This document shows positions 43,789-53,080 of a stretch of DNA of 64,000 nucleotides, piece after piece. The position numbers and the translations under genes are program-made. The notes below the pieces were generated by a model, which saw only the letters and a program-made list of their open reading frames with translations, was not told where the DNA came from and did not search any database. The stretch comes from Flavobacterium zhairuonense (GTDB taxonomy: Bacteria; Bacteroidota; Bacteroidia; Flavobacteriales; Flavobacteriaceae). The first letter of the stretch is position 1. Every line of letters begins with the position of its first letter. Where the stretch lies: assembly GCF_004352915.1 (NCBI RefSeq), contig NZ_SJSY01000071.1, forward strand, positions 229,701 to 293,700. Direction: 5' to 3'.

Positions 43789-44616
43789 ATGAAAATAGGT
43801 TATAAAATACTGCTTTTTTTAATTATTGGTTTTCAAATTAGTTGTAATAAATCTGAGACTAAAGTCAAAAGTGTTGCAAAATCAAATGTTAGACTTTCCA
43901 AAGAAGCGAAGGTAGAAACAGCAGAAAGTAAAATTGATAATTATTCGTATCCTGTTGATAGTCTTTTAAAGGCTAATATTCTTTGGACAGGTTTGTTTCA
44001 TGGTGATGAAGTTGATTCGAATTTACAAAAGAAAATCTGGTATGGTCTTTTTAAAAGCGGAAATAATTATTTGTTCTCTAAAACAGCTATTTCGATAAAT
44101 CATGCTTTTGATCCTGTTCTAGATGAAGATGAAACAGAGCAAACAGGTTGGGAAGTTTCCACTGAAATCAAGGATACTTGTGTTATTTTGGTTGAAAAAA
44201 TGCCTGATTTTGCAGACAGAAATGTCGAATTTGTAAAGTTGCCTAAAAATGTTTACCCCGGAGAAAATTACGAATTTCAGTTTTTAGGAACCCAATATAA
44301 ATTATTTGCAACTGGGAAAAAGAAAAAAGAACATCCCGATTCAGATTGGTTAGTGGTTTCTGATTATAAATTGTATTTGACAGCTTCCAGAAATGGAAAA
44401 GTGATGACAGAGCTTTTAACGGCAAAAAAGAATTTTGATGACCAAATGGTTAGCGTAGTTTTTGCGGGAGACCTTGATGGTGATGGGAAATTAGATTTAA
44501 TATTAGATACGGCAAATCATTATAATGTTTCGAGTCTCACACTCTATTTGTCAAAATCGGCAGATAAAAATAAAATTATTAAGCCTGTTGGTGTTCTTAT
44601 ATTTGTTGGTTGCTAA
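43789..44616 (+). CDS. Unknown lipoprotein with a DGDG calcium-like motif
   Basis: About 275 residues from ATG 43789, which is preferred to the TTG at 43762 because it gives a normal lipoprotein signal (MKIGYKILLFLIIGFQISC). The mature part is Lys/Ser/Glu-rich at first. It then contains SLLKANILWTGLFHGDEVDSN and, near the C-terminus, VVFAGDLDGDGKLDLILD, which looks like a single FG-GAP/EF-hand-like calcium loop. No family is recognised. It ends VLIFVGC. It stands alone, followed 48 bases later by another secreted unknown. Confidence 0.75.
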   Translation: MKIGYKILLFLIIGFQISCNKSETKVKSVAKSNVRLSKEAKVETAESKIDNYSYPVDSLLKANILWTGLFHGDEVDSNLQKKIWYGLFKSGNNYLFSKTAISINHAFDPVLDEDETEQTGWEVSTEIKDTCVILVEKMPDFADRNVEFVKLPKNVYPGENYEFQFLGTQYKLFATGKKKKEHPDSDWLVVSDYKLYLTASRNGKVMTELLTAKKNFDDQMVSVVFAGDLDGDGKLDLILDTANHYNVSSLTLYLSKSADKNKIIKPVGVLIFVGC

Positions 44617-44664
44617 TTTGGCTTTGTTTTTTGTAAGTTTGAAATTAATTATAGCCTCGTAATT

Positions 44665-45402
44665 ATGTCGAAATCAATCTTTAAGAATAAAAGCTTTCTT
44701 TTTTTTATTTTGAATATTTTCTTTTCTGTTATTTCTCATGCGCAAGTTGATATCGTAGGAAGATGGAAAACAAAAGATATAATTGGATACAGGGATTCTG
44801 GGAGTTATTCTTTGGTCAAGGAAAAAGAACGTCCTTATGGCCGTATTTTAACTTTTCGCTCAGATGGAACGTTTTTAAGCGATGAATCAGTCGAATGCGC
44901 TGATGGTTGTTCTGTTTTTACTTCTGGCACATATGTATTGCTTGATGATTATCATGTACGCATGATTGTAGAAGATGTGAATTTTTTTGGTCTTCTTTGT
45001 GGGCAGGAGAGAAGACAAAAATCCCAAATAATTAGAGATTTAGGTGTTTTTTATATTTATAAAGAAGGTGATGATGCTATTCGATTAATTACTAGTAATG
45101 GTGATTTACAAGATGATAAAGATAAAATGCTTTATAGTCAATTGATGGAATCTTTTCATAACGAATGGAAATTATATGGTTATGTCTGGAAAAATACAGA
45201 TAAAAATCAGCCCGAAGAAATTATAAAAGATTGCTCAGATCAAATAAATACAATCAATTTGTCTAATTGTAAAATTGTTTTTACTCAAAATGAAATTTAT
45301 GGTAAGGTTTTTATTTTAAAAGAAAATGACAATTTTCATTATGTCGTTTATGATAATATAAAGAAAAAGGTTTCTTTAGCTTATCCAAAAACGAAGAGTT
45401 AA
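44665..45402 (+). CDS. Unknown secreted protein, lipocalin-like N-terminal half
   Basis: A 245-residue protein with a signal peptide (SFLFFILNIFFSVISHAQ). The start of the mature part, VDIVGRWKTKDIIG..., followed by ILTFRSDGTFLSDESVECADGCSVFTSGTYVLLDDYHVRMIVE, has the strand pattern of lipocalin-like GxW domains, with two nearby cysteines (ECADGC) that may form a disulfide. The rest is charged and unassigned. It may be co-transcribed with the lipoprotein at 43789. Confidence 0.72.
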   Translation: MSKSIFKNKSFLFFILNIFFSVISHAQVDIVGRWKTKDIIGYRDSGSYSLVKEKERPYGRILTFRSDGTFLSDESVECADGCSVFTSGTYVLLDDYHVRMIVEDVNFFGLLCGQERRQKSQIIRDLGVFYIYKEGDDAIRLITSNGDLQDDKDKMLYSQLMESFHNEWKLYGYVWKNTDKNQPEEIIKDCSDQINTINLSNCKIVFTQNEIYGKVFILKENDNFHYVVYDNIKKKVSLAYPKTKS

Positions 45403-45435
45403 GTCTTTATATTAGTAGTGAATCTTGCGGTTAAA

Positions 45436-46482
45436 TCATTTTCTCGAATCCAGCAACTCATGATATTTCTCCGAAATAACCTTCATATTACTATCATAAT
45501 TCGCATTTTCTTCTACAAATTTTCTATTTCGAAGAATGGCGTTATTTCTATATTCAGCATTTTCAAATGACCAAATTAATTCTTCTGCTAACATTTCAAT
45601 ATTGTCAATTTCAATTAATTGGCCATTTTCTCGATGAGTGATCCAACTCTGGTTTCCGGGAATATCAGAAACTACGGGATAACAATTGCAAGCCATTGCT
45701 TCAAACAAAGATGCCGAAACACCTTCGGTAATTGGCATGCTGATGTAAATGTTTGATCGCTGTAACAATTTTGGAAGTTCTGTATTCGGAATTCTTCCTG
45801 TAAAAATGACTTTGTTTTCAATTTGCAGTTCTTTGGCTAAATCTTTCAAAGATTGCAATCTTGTTCCGTCGCCAACAATCGTCAATGAAAAATCAATTCC
45901 TTTTTGATTCAAAATTCCAAAAGCTTTCAAAATAGAATCATGTCGATATTCTGGCTGAAGTGAACGTGTTACAATAGCTTCAATTTTGTTTGAATTATTT
46001 GTTGAAGGTGTAAAAAGTGCTAAGTCAATTCCTTTCGGGAGAACCAAAACTTTGTTCATATCAACGCCAGTTGCTTTCATGTGAATTGCCATGACAGGCC
46101 CCCAAGCGTGAATTAAATGGGCTTTTTTGAAAGCATATTTCTGAATGAATTTTTTAAATGGATACAATTTAGATTCTTCCGGCCATAAATCAGTTCGGCC
46201 TTGTTGTGCGATTGCTATAGTTTTTGAACCTGATATTGCAGCTAAGAATCCATAACTGGTTGTTCTTTCGGCAATCACCATGTCTGGTTTTTCTTTTCTG
46301 ATGATTTTTCGAATCGAAATCGGGGCAAAGAAATACTCTAAAATACGTTTGAATCTTTGATTATTTGAGGTTTGGAGTTCCCAAGTTATAATGTCGAAGT
46401 CGCCAAATTCTTTCAGACCTTTCATCCAAGTAATGGCGTCAGCACGGTAAGATTCTCCAAGAAAAAGTATTTTCCTTTTCAT
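45436..46482 (-). CDS. Family 4 glycosyltransferase
   Basis: A 348-residue GT-B enzyme. The N-terminal domain (KRKILFLGESYRADAITWMKGL) is followed by the donor-binding domain with AIVTRSLQPEYRHDSILKAF, SLTIVGDGTRLQSLKDLAKELQIENKVIFTGRI and the EGVSASLFEAMACNCYPVVSD block, with Glu pair of the EX7E motif (EGVSASLFE). It probably transfers a hexose to lipid-linked or surface glycan. No sugar-nucleotide genes are nearby. An intergenic inverted repeat follows its start. Confidence 0.93.
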   Translation of the reverse strand: MKRKILFLGESYRADAITWMKGLKEFGDFDIITWELQTSNNQRFKRILEYFFAPISIRKIIRKEKPDMVIAERTTSYGFLAAISGSKTIAIAQQGRTDLWPEESKLYPFKKFIQKYAFKKAHLIHAWGPVMAIHMKATGVDMNKVLVLPKGIDLALFTPSTNNSNKIEAIVTRSLQPEYRHDSILKAFGILNQKGIDFSLTIVGDGTRLQSLKDLAKELQIENKVIFTGRIPNTELPKLLQRSNIYISMPITEGVSASLFEAMACNCYPVVSDIPGNQSWITHRENGQLIEIDNIEMLAEELIWSFENAEYRNNAILRNRKFVEENANYDSNMKVISEKYHELLDSRK

Positions 46483-46497
46483 TAATAAAATGTTTTT

Positions 46498-46559
46498 TCG
46501 CCACGAATTTCACAAATTTCCACTAATTAATTCGTGTCAATTCGTGAAATTCGTGGCGA
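46498..46559. repeat. Intergenic inverted repeat, CGCCACGAATT type
   Basis: Perfect 16-base arms TCGCCACGAATTTCAC (46498-46513) and GTGAAATTCGTGGCGA (46544-46559) enclose 30 bases with further ATTCGTG copies. Related fragments occur at 27718 and 47286. Confidence 0.82.
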
Positions 46560-46570
46560 TCTAATCTTTT

Positions 46571-47248
46571 TTAGAATTCTTCAGTATCTAAAGCTCGGTT
46601 TATGAATTCGTTTAATGGCTTTAATGCAATCAGTTTTTTGCTCATTTTTGAAACGAAATCTTTCTGAGTAACTTCGGAGATATCGTATTTTTGAGTAGCT
46701 GTAAAACTTTTCAGTTTCAAAAACTCAATTGCAGGATGATCTTTTTCGTAACCGCGAGGCATGCTTTTCAGCGAATTGTTTTCGTTGATGTCTAAACTTC
46801 CAAATTCCTTTTTAAAGTTTTTATCATTTAAGATTTCCTGTAAATCATCATAGAAAAAAGCAATTTCTTTGCGAACCTTTTTCAAATCTTCCGATTCAGG
46901 AGAATAAAATCCGCCTGCTATAAAACTGGCACCTTTCTCTATATGAACATAATATCCAGCACGGTTTAAGCCTTTTGTCCCGCCAGACATCCAGATTCCT
47001 AAGTGTGCTTTATAAGGTGATTTGTCTTTAGAAAAACGAATATCACGATTGATTCTGAAGGTGCAATTTTTAACTTCTAATAATTCTAAAGAAGGATCTA
47101 GCGGTTTCATAACATCCAGAAAATCGCTTACCAATTGATGATAGTCTTTTTTGAAGATTTCATAACGTTTTTTATTGTTCTGAAACCAGTCTCTATTGTT
47201 GTTCTTTTTTAAATCGTCTAAAAATTGCAATGATTCTTTCGCTAGCAT
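46571..47248 (-). CDS. DUF2461-family protein
   Basis: A 225-residue protein recognised from the family start (SLQFLDDLKKNNNRDWFQNNKKRYE) and the blocks CTFRINRDIRFSKDKSPYKAHLGIWMSGG, RAGYYVHIEKGASFIAGGFYSPE and LKSMPRGYEKDHPAIEFLKLKSF. The family is widespread and of unknown biochemical function. It lies between two inverted-repeat spacers on the minus strand, downstream of recF. Confidence 0.92.
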   Translation of the reverse strand: MLAKESLQFLDDLKKNNNRDWFQNNKKRYEIFKKDYHQLVSDFLDVMKPLDPSLELLEVKNCTFRINRDIRFSKDKSPYKAHLGIWMSGGTKGLNRAGYYVHIEKGASFIAGGFYSPESEDLKKVRKEIAFFYDDLQEILNDKNFKKEFGSLDINENNSLKSMPRGYEKDHPAIEFLKLKSFTATQKYDISEVTQKDFVSKMSKKLIALKPLNEFINRALDTEEF

Positions 47249-47285
47249 ATTCTATGTTTTTGATTGCAGTTGTTTTTTTTAGTTC

Positions 47286-47378
47286 GCCACTAATTGCACG
47301 AATTTACACTAATTTTTTTATTGCATATCGATCAACTTTGACAAAGTTCAAAACTTTGTCAAAGTTTTAATTAGTGGC
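47286..47378. repeat. Nested palindromes between recF and the DUF2461 gene
   Basis: Outer arms GCCACTAATT (47286-47295) and AATTAGTGGC (47369-47378) enclose two inner elements, AACTTTGACAAAGTT (47334-47348) and AACTTTGTCAAAGTT (47352-47366). These are reverse complements of each other and each nearly self-complementary. The inner hairpin (3-base loop) could terminate recF transcription. Confidence 0.82.
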
Positions 47379-47387
47379 AAAAAAACT

Positions 47388-48467
47388 TTACAAATTAAAT
47401 ATTTTATAACTCTGATGTGTTGATTTTACAATTGCTTCAGTTCTTTCGGGATGCGTATCCGATATGAAAAGCTGACCAAAAGTTTCACTGTTTACCATTT
47501 CTACAATTTTGGCAACGCGAGTTTCATCCAGTTTGTCAAAAATATCATCAAACAAAAGAATGGGTTTTACGCCACTTTGTTTTTTTAGGAATTCAAATTG
47601 AGCCAGCTTTAAAGCAATCAGAAAGGATTTCTGCTGTCCTTGCGATCCGAATTTTTTTATGGGATGCGAATCAATTTCAAAAGATAAATCGTCTTTGTGA
47701 ATTCCGACAGTTGTATAATGCAATGCTCGGTCTTTGTTAATGTTTTCTTGCAAAAGCGTCAAAAGATCTTTTTCAAACAAATGACTTTCGTAAACCAGCT
47801 GAACATTTTCTTCGGATCCGGTTATCGCTTGATGATGCCTGTTAAATATAGGTATAAACTGCTCGAGAAAATCTTTTCGTTTTTCAAAAATTGATTTCCC
47901 GTATTCATTCAGCTGCTCATTATATATAGATAAGGTATCGTTGTCAAAAGTGTGATTGAGCGCAAAATATTTCAAAAGCGCATTTCGCTGCGTGATCACT
48001 TTTTGATAATTTATCAATTCATGCAGATAGGCAGAATCAAGCTGCGAAATCACGCTGTCCATAAATTTGCGGCGTGTCTCGCTTCCTTCCACAATTAAAT
48101 CTCTATCGGCAGGCGAAATAATTACGAGCGGAATAAATCCAATATGATCTGAAAATTTATCGTAAGGTTTTCCGTTTCGTTTTAAGATCTTTTTTTGTCC
48201 TTTTTTTAAACTGCAGACAATTTGTTCTGTTCTCTCGTTTTTGTCTAATTCGGCATCAATTACAAAAAACTCTTCACCGTGTTTGATGTTTTGAACTGCA
48301 AGCGGATTAAAATAACTTTTTCCGTAAGCCAAATGATAAATTGCGTCGAGAACATTGGTTTTTCCAATGCCGTTTTTCCCCACAAAACAGTTGATTTTGA
48401 TGTCGAAATCAAAACTTGCTTCTGAAAAGTTCTTATAATTGAATAAAGAGATTTTGTTTAAATGCAT
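47388..48467 (-). CDS. recF: DNA replication and repair protein RecF
   Basis: A 359-residue SMC-like ATPase that helps load RecA at single-strand gaps. Walker A is [20 protein letters not shown] (about 28-47), the ABC signature region is [17 protein letters not shown], Walker B is [16 protein letters not shown], and the His switch is in FISDTHPER. Length is normal. It starts at ATG 48467 and faces away from the TPR gene at 48710. Confidence 0.97.
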   Translation of the reverse strand: MHLNKISLFNYKNFSEASFDFDIKINCFVGKNGIGKTNVLDAIYHLAYGKSYFNPLAVQNIKHGEEFFVIDAELDKNERTEQIVCSLKKGQKKILKRNGKPYDKFSDHIGFIPLVIISPADRDLIVEGSETRRKFMDSVISQLDSAYLHELINYQKVITQRNALLKYFALNHTFDNDTLSIYNEQLNEYGKSIFEKRKDFLEQFIPIFNRHHQAITGSEENVQLVYESHLFEKDLLTLLQENINKDRALHYTTVGIHKDDLSFEIDSHPIKKFGSQGQQKSFLIALKLAQFEFLKKQSGVKPILLFDDIFDKLDETRVAKIVEMVNSETFGQLFISDTHPERTEAIVKSTHQSYKIFNL

Positions 48468-48655
48468 TTTTTAGGGACTCCAAGTATGAAATTTGCTGTT
48501 TTTGGACAGTAAAAATTTGAGGCTGCAAATTACCGAAAATTATTGATATAATTGGCTTTGGCGCAACCTCCAGCCGATTTATTTTGACGCTTCCGCGAAA
48601 GGACAAGCGAACTCGAAAAATATTTTTTTTAAAATAGTGATAAAATTGATTTTTT

Positions 48656-48687
48656 TTGCCTCAGTTTCAAGAAAAATTTTATTTTTG
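48656..48687 (+). promoter_or_regulatory. Promoter of the TPR membrane protein gene
   Basis: TTG at 48656-48658 and TATTTTTG at 48680-48687 are separated by 21 bases, 22 bases upstream of the ATG. Confidence 0.65.
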
Positions 48688-48709
48688 CCGTTCACTAAAT
48701 AATTTTTAA

Positions 48710-49489
48710 ATGGCAACTTACAATAAAAGAGGATATAAGACACCAAAAGAGAAGGAAGTTAAAGAAGTTACTGAAGAACAACAAGTAATTATTGACGAAA
48801 AAGACAGCACAACTGCTGGCGTTTTCTCAAAATTAGATGAAACAGCTTCAAGAACTGAGGATTGGGTGGCTAAAAATCAAAAAATCATTATTGGTTTGGT
48901 TGCTGGTATTGCAGTAGCTACAATTGGTTATTTAGCTTACCAAAAATTTATTGAAAATCCAAAACAAGACGAAGCTGCAAACGAAATGTTTGTTGCACAG
49001 CAAAATTTTCAAAAAGCTGTTGACGGTGTTGCAAGTGATTCATTGTATAAATTGGCATTAAACGGTTCTGAAGGTAAATTCGGATTCATTAAAATTGCTG
49101 ATGAATATTCTGGAACTGATGCCGGAAATTTAGCAAATTACTATGCTGGTATGGCATATTTGAATACAGGGAAATTTGATGATGCTATCAAATATCTTGG
49201 AGAATTTAAGTCTCAAGATGCAATTTTAGGAGCTTTGGCAACTGGTGCAATTGGAGATGCTTACTCTCAAAAAAACAATCAAAAAGAAGCTTTAAGCTAT
49301 TACATTAAAGCGTCTGAGGTTAACAAAAATGATTTTACTACGCCTCGTTTCTTGCTAAAAGCAGCTAAAACAGCAATCGCTTTAGGTCAAAAAGAAGATG
49401 CTTTAAAATATTTAAACGATATCAAAGATAATTTTGATGCAACGCCAGAAGCTGCTTCTGTTGATGTATTGATTGGATTAGCACAATAA
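48710..49489 (+). CDS. TPR membrane protein, YfgM-like
   Basis: A 259-residue protein. A charged cytoplasmic N-terminus (about 1-58) is followed by one transmembrane helix (KIIIGLVAGIAVATIGYLAYQKF, about 59-81), then a periplasmic region with TPR repeats (NLANYYAGMAYLNTGKFDDAIKYLGEF, AIGDAYSQKNNQKEALSYYIKASE). It resembles YfgM, an ancillary SecYEG partner for envelope proteins. It lies upstream of ribH but is separated from it by an AT-rich repeat. Confidence 0.88.
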   Translation: MATYNKRGYKTPKEKEVKEVTEEQQVIIDEKDSTTAGVFSKLDETASRTEDWVAKNQKIIIGLVAGIAVATIGYLAYQKFIENPKQDEAANEMFVAQQNFQKAVDGVASDSLYKLALNGSEGKFGFIKIADEYSGTDAGNLANYYAGMAYLNTGKFDDAIKYLGEFKSQDAILGALATGAIGDAYSQKNNQKEALSYYIKASEVNKNDFTTPRFLLKAAKTAIALGQKEDALKYLNDIKDNFDATPEAASVDVLIGLAQ

Positions 49490-49507
49490 TTATACTTTTT
49501 GAGTTCT

Positions 49508-49567
49508 GATTTTAGATTTTAGATTCGTATTTTAGCAATCTGAAATTTAAATTCAAAAATCTAAAAT
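49508..49567. repeat. Inverted repeat of GATTTTA units before ribH
   Basis: ATTTTAGATTTT (49509-49520) pairs with AAAATCTAAAAT (49556-49567). The left arm contains a 7-base tandem of GATTTTA. It has the same general type as the GTTTC repeat at 20879, with a different unit. Confidence 0.65.
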
Positions 49568-49574
49568 AGTACAA

Positions 49575-50147
49575 ATGGCTACTGAAAATAAAAATTTATC
49601 AGAATACGATAAAAACACAATCCCAAATGCGAAAGACTTTCGATTTGGGATTGTTGTTTCTGAGTGGAACGACACGATAACAGAAGGATTATATAATGGT
49701 GCTTTTGATGCATTAGTTGATTGTGATGTTCCTGCACAGCAAATTATCAGATGGAATGTCCCTGGAAGTTTTGAGCTTATTTATGGCGCAAAAAAAATGT
49801 TGCAGACACAAAATGTTGATGCTGTAATTGTAATTGGATGTGTAATTCAAGGCGAAACAAAACATTTTGATTTTGTGTGTGAAGGCGTAACTCAAGGAAT
49901 TAAAGATTTGAATGTTCAGACGGATATTCCGGTTATTTTCTGTGTTTTGACAGATAATAACATGCAGCAATCAATCGACAGAAGTGGTGGTGCTCACGGC
50001 AACAAAGGAACTGAAGCTGCAATTGCTGCAATCAAAATGGCATATATTCGTCAGCAGGCGTCAATGGCTCATGCTTTCAATCAGCCTTTATTGACTTCTG
50101 GCGCGCTTCAAATCGAAGATTCACCAAGAAAAATCGAGAACGAATAA
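49575..50147 (+). CDS. ribH: 6,7-dimethyl-8-ribityllumazine synthase
   Basis: A 190-residue enzyme of riboflavin synthesis, condensing the pyrimidine intermediate with 3,4-dihydroxybutanone phosphate and assembling into large shells. Motifs: FGIVVSEWNDTITEGLYNGAFDAL, VPGSFELIYGAKKML, VIGCVIQGETKHFDFVCEGVTQGI (catalytic His in KHFD) and PVIFCVLTDNNMQQSIDRSGG. A short extra C-terminal tail (about 170-190) is present. It is followed by a terminator, with no other rib genes nearby. Confidence 0.97.
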   Translation: MATENKNLSEYDKNTIPNAKDFRFGIVVSEWNDTITEGLYNGAFDALVDCDVPAQQIIRWNVPGSFELIYGAKKMLQTQNVDAVIVIGCVIQGETKHFDFVCEGVTQGIKDLNVQTDIPVIFCVLTDNNMQQSIDRSGGAHGNKGTEAAIAAIKMAYIRQQASMAHAFNQPLLTSGALQIEDSPRKIENE

Positions 50148-50170
50148 AACACAATTGTTTTAAAAATACT

Positions 50171-50207
50171 AAAACCTATACTGTGTAAAAATAGTATAGG
50201 TTTTTTG
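50171..50207 (+). terminator. Terminator after ribH
   Basis: Perfect arms AAAACCTATACT (50171-50182) and AGTATAGGTTTT (50193-50204) are followed by a T run. Confidence 0.9.
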
Positions 50208-50252
50208 TTTTTTTTATGACAAAGACTATTCCAAATCACAACCAAAATTCAT

Positions 50253-50260
50253 TAAATTTG
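50253..50260 (+). promoter_or_regulatory. Possible -7 element of the mutL operon
   Basis: TAAATTTG matches TAnnTTTG and lies 96 bases before the mutL ATG, downstream of the ribH terminator. No -33 element was seen. Confidence 0.35.
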
Positions 50261-50356
50261 TACACCTCGGGTTTTTAAAATCAGAGTTCGCAAACAATAT
50301 CAATCTTAGGTTTTTAATCAAAATCAAAAGACAAACCTTTTAACCCAAATTTTTTA

Positions 50357-52288
50357 ATGTCGAGTATTATTCAATTGCTTCCAGATCACGTTGCTAACCA
50401 AATTGCTGCTGGAGAAGTGGTTCAAAGACCAGCTTCAGTCGTAAAAGAACTGTTAGAAAATGCCGTTGATGCGAAGGCAACCGATATTAAATTGATTATT
50501 AAAGATGCCGGAAAATCATTAGTTCAGGTTATTGATAATGGAGTAGGAATGACAGTTACTGATGCCCGTTTGTGTTTTGCGCGTCACGCTACTTCAAAAA
50601 TTCGTCAGGCCGAAGATTTGTTTTCGCTTGGCACAAAAGGTTTCCGTGGAGAAGCTTTGGCTTCAATTGCAGCGATTGCTCATATGGAAATGAAAACTAA
50701 GCAAGATCAGGATGAACTGGGAACGCATATCGTGATTGAAGGAAGTAAATTTGTTTCGCAGGAAGTGGCCGTTTTGCCAAAGGGAACATCATTTGCGGTT
50801 AAAAATTTGTTTTTTAATATTCCGGCACGCCGTAATTTCTTGAAGTCAGATACGGTTGAATTTCGTCATGTTATGGATGAATTTCAGCGTGTAGCTCTGG
50901 CGCATCCAAATATTCATTTTAGTTTTTATCATAACGGAAGCGAATTGTATAATCTTCCGTCAGCAGGATATCGTCAGAGAATCGTAGGAATTATGTCTGG
51001 CAAAACCAACGAAAAATTGGTTCCTGTAAACGAGGATACCGAAATTATAAATATCCAAGGGTTTGTATGCAAGCCTGAATTTGCAAAAAAAAGTAGAGGA
51101 GAGCAGTTTTTTTTTGTGAACGATCGTTTTATAAAAAGTGGTTATTTGCATCATGCAGTAATGGCGGCTTATGATGGTCTTTTGAAAGACGGAATGCAAC
51201 CAAGTTATTTCTTATACTTGCAAGTGCCGCCAAATACCATCGATATTAATATTCATCCAACAAAAACTGAAATTAAATTTGACGATGAATCGGCTTTATA
51301 TGCCATTTTAAGAGCATCGATCAAACATAGTTTAGGACAATTTAACGTGGCTCCGGTTTTGGATTTTGAGAGAGATGCCAATTTAGACACTCCATATCAT
51401 TATAAAGATTTAGAAGCTGAAACCCCAACAATTCAAGTTGATGGAACTTTTAATCCTTTTACGGACGATAAAACGAATCAGCATTATACAAAAGGAAGTT
51501 CGGGATCTGGTTATAGCTCAGGTTCATCATCTTCTTCTGGTTCTTCGTATTCGGGATCATCATATTCAGGTTATTCGAAAAGAGTTGAGCCAACGGTAAG
51601 CTGGGAAAGTTTATATGTTGGCTTGGATACCGATAGTCCAGAAGCGATAGAAAGTTCGCCGTTTACATTCGAAAACGAGGAAGTAACTTCTTCATTATTT
51701 AATGATGACGAAATCGAGCAAGCGAGTCAGAAAACGTATCAAATTCATAAAAAATATATTGTTTCGCCAATTAAATCAGGAATGATTATTGTGGATCAGC
51801 AACGAGCGCATCAGCGTATTTTGTATGAACAATTTTTGCTTAATATGACTGTCAATCAAGCTTCTAGCCAGCAATTGCTTTTTCCGTTAGATTTATTTTA
51901 TTCGACGGTCGAAATGAAATTGATTGAGGAGTTAAAACCTTCATTAGAAACAACAGGATTTATTTTTGAAGATGCCAAAACAGATCATATTGTGATTTCG
52001 GGAATTCCGGTAAATATTACCGAGAGTGAAGTTTCGATTGTAATTGATCAATTGCTGAGCGATTTACAAGACGGAATTCCAGCGAGCAGTTACAGTCAGA
52101 ATGATACAATTGCCAAATCAATGGCAAAAAGTCTAGCGGTTAAAACAGGATCATATTTAACCGAAAAAGAGCAGGATAATATCGTAAATGGTTTGTTTGC
52201 TTGTAAAGATCCTAATATTTCACCTTTTCAAAAACCTACCTTTATCACTATGCGTGTTGAAGATATAGATAAAAAGTTTGCCTTATGA
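50357..52288 (+). CDS. mutL: DNA mismatch repair protein MutL, without canonical endonuclease motifs
   Basis: A 643-residue protein with a full N-terminal GHKL ATPase (IAAGEVVQRPASVVKELLENAVDA, IDNGVGM, LGTKGFRGEALASI). A Ser/Gly/Tyr-rich linker (about 380-412) and a C-terminal dimer domain follow. In endonuclease-type MutL the C-terminal domain has DQHAxxExxxxE, an ACH motif and CPHGRP; here these read DQQRAHQRILYE (480-491), ACK (615-617) and SPFQKP (622-627). Metal-binding His, Cys and first Glu are all missing. Mismatch repair must then use another nickase or act through ATPase signalling. Its stop overlaps the first rhomboid gene. Confidence 0.96.
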   Translation: MSSIIQLLPDHVANQIAAGEVVQRPASVVKELLENAVDAKATDIKLIIKDAGKSLVQVIDNGVGMTVTDARLCFARHATSKIRQAEDLFSLGTKGFRGEALASIAAIAHMEMKTKQDQDELGTHIVIEGSKFVSQEVAVLPKGTSFAVKNLFFNIPARRNFLKSDTVEFRHVMDEFQRVALAHPNIHFSFYHNGSELYNLPSAGYRQRIVGIMSGKTNEKLVPVNEDTEIINIQGFVCKPEFAKKSRGEQFFFVNDRFIKSGYLHHAVMAAYDGLLKDGMQPSYFLYLQVPPNTIDINIHPTKTEIKFDDESALYAILRASIKHSLGQFNVAPVLDFERDANLDTPYHYKDLEAETPTIQVDGTFNPFTDDKTNQHYTKGSSGSGYSSGSSSSSGSSYSGSSYSGYSKRVEPTVSWESLYVGLDTDSPEAIESSPFTFENEEVTSSLFNDDEIEQASQKTYQIHKKYIVSPIKSGMIIVDQQRAHQRILYEQFLLNMTVNQASSQQLLFPLDLFYSTVEMKLIEELKPSLETTGFIFEDAKTDHIVISGIPVNITESEVSIVIDQLLSDLQDGIPASSYSQNDTIAKSMAKSLAVKTGSYLTEKEQDNIVNGLFACKDPNISPFQKPTFITMRVEDIDKKFAL

Positions 52289-53034
52289 TGAATATCACTC
52301 CAGTTGTTAAACAACTGCTTATTATTAATATTATATTTTTTATTGGTGCACAGTTAGTGCCAGCTTCTGAGCATTTTTTGGCATTGTATTTTCCTGAAAA
52401 TCCATCATTTGGATTTTGGCAGCCTATTACGCATATGTTTATGCATGGCGGATTTGCTCATATTGCTTTCAATATGTTTGCATTGTATTCGTTTGGATCG
52501 ACGTTGGAACATTTTTGGGGTGGAAAGAAATTTTTGTTTTTTTATATTTCATGTGGTTTAGGAGCGGCATTAGTCAATTTTGCAGTCAATTATTATTTCT
52601 ACCAAGATGCTTTAAATATTTTGCAAGCTAATGGTTTTCAGAAAACTGAAATTTTGCAATTAATTAATGAAGGCAAAATAAATACAAGATGGAATGAACT
52701 ATTGTCGGTATCTCAGCTAAGACATCTTTTTGAAGCATATTCTATACCCGTAATTGGTGCGTCTGGTGCAATTTACGGTTTGCTTGTGGCATTTACTTTT
52801 ATGTTTCCTAATGCTGAACTTGGAATTATGTTTATTCCAATTCCAATAAAAGCAAAATATTTTGTTCCAATTTATATGCTTTTGTTCGATGGTTTTTTTG
52901 GGATTTTCGGAAGTTCGGTAATGGGAATCGAATCAGGAATTGCGCATTATGCACACATTGGAGGTGCTTTCTTTGGTTTTATGATTATGTGGTACTGGAA
53001 AAAAAATCAGTTTAATAACAATCGTTGGAATTAA
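52285..53034 (+). CDS. Rhomboid-family intramembrane serine protease 1
   Basis: A 249-residue membrane protein with six hydrophobic segments. Rhomboid motifs: HMFMHGGFAHIAFNMFALYSFG (HxxxN), the catalytic Ser in VIGASGAIYGLL (GxSG, about residue 159), and the catalytic His in GIAHYAHIGGAFFGF. Its ATG overlaps the mutL stop (ATGA), so translation is coupled. A large loop between segments 3 and 4 (about 95-150) is longer than usual. Confidence 0.93.
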   Translation: MMNITPVVKQLLIINIIFFIGAQLVPASEHFLALYFPENPSFGFWQPITHMFMHGGFAHIAFNMFALYSFGSTLEHFWGGKKFLFFYISCGLGAALVNFAVNYYFYQDALNILQANGFQKTEILQLINEGKINTRWNELLSVSQLRHLFEAYSIPVIGASGAIYGLLVAFTFMFPNAELGIMFIPIPIKAKYFVPIYMLLFDGFFGIFGSSVMGIESGIAHYAHIGGAFFGFMIMWYWKKNQFNNNRWN

Positions 53035-53080
53035 TTTTTAACTTTAATTTATTAACTTTAAAAAACGAAACGAAGACTTT

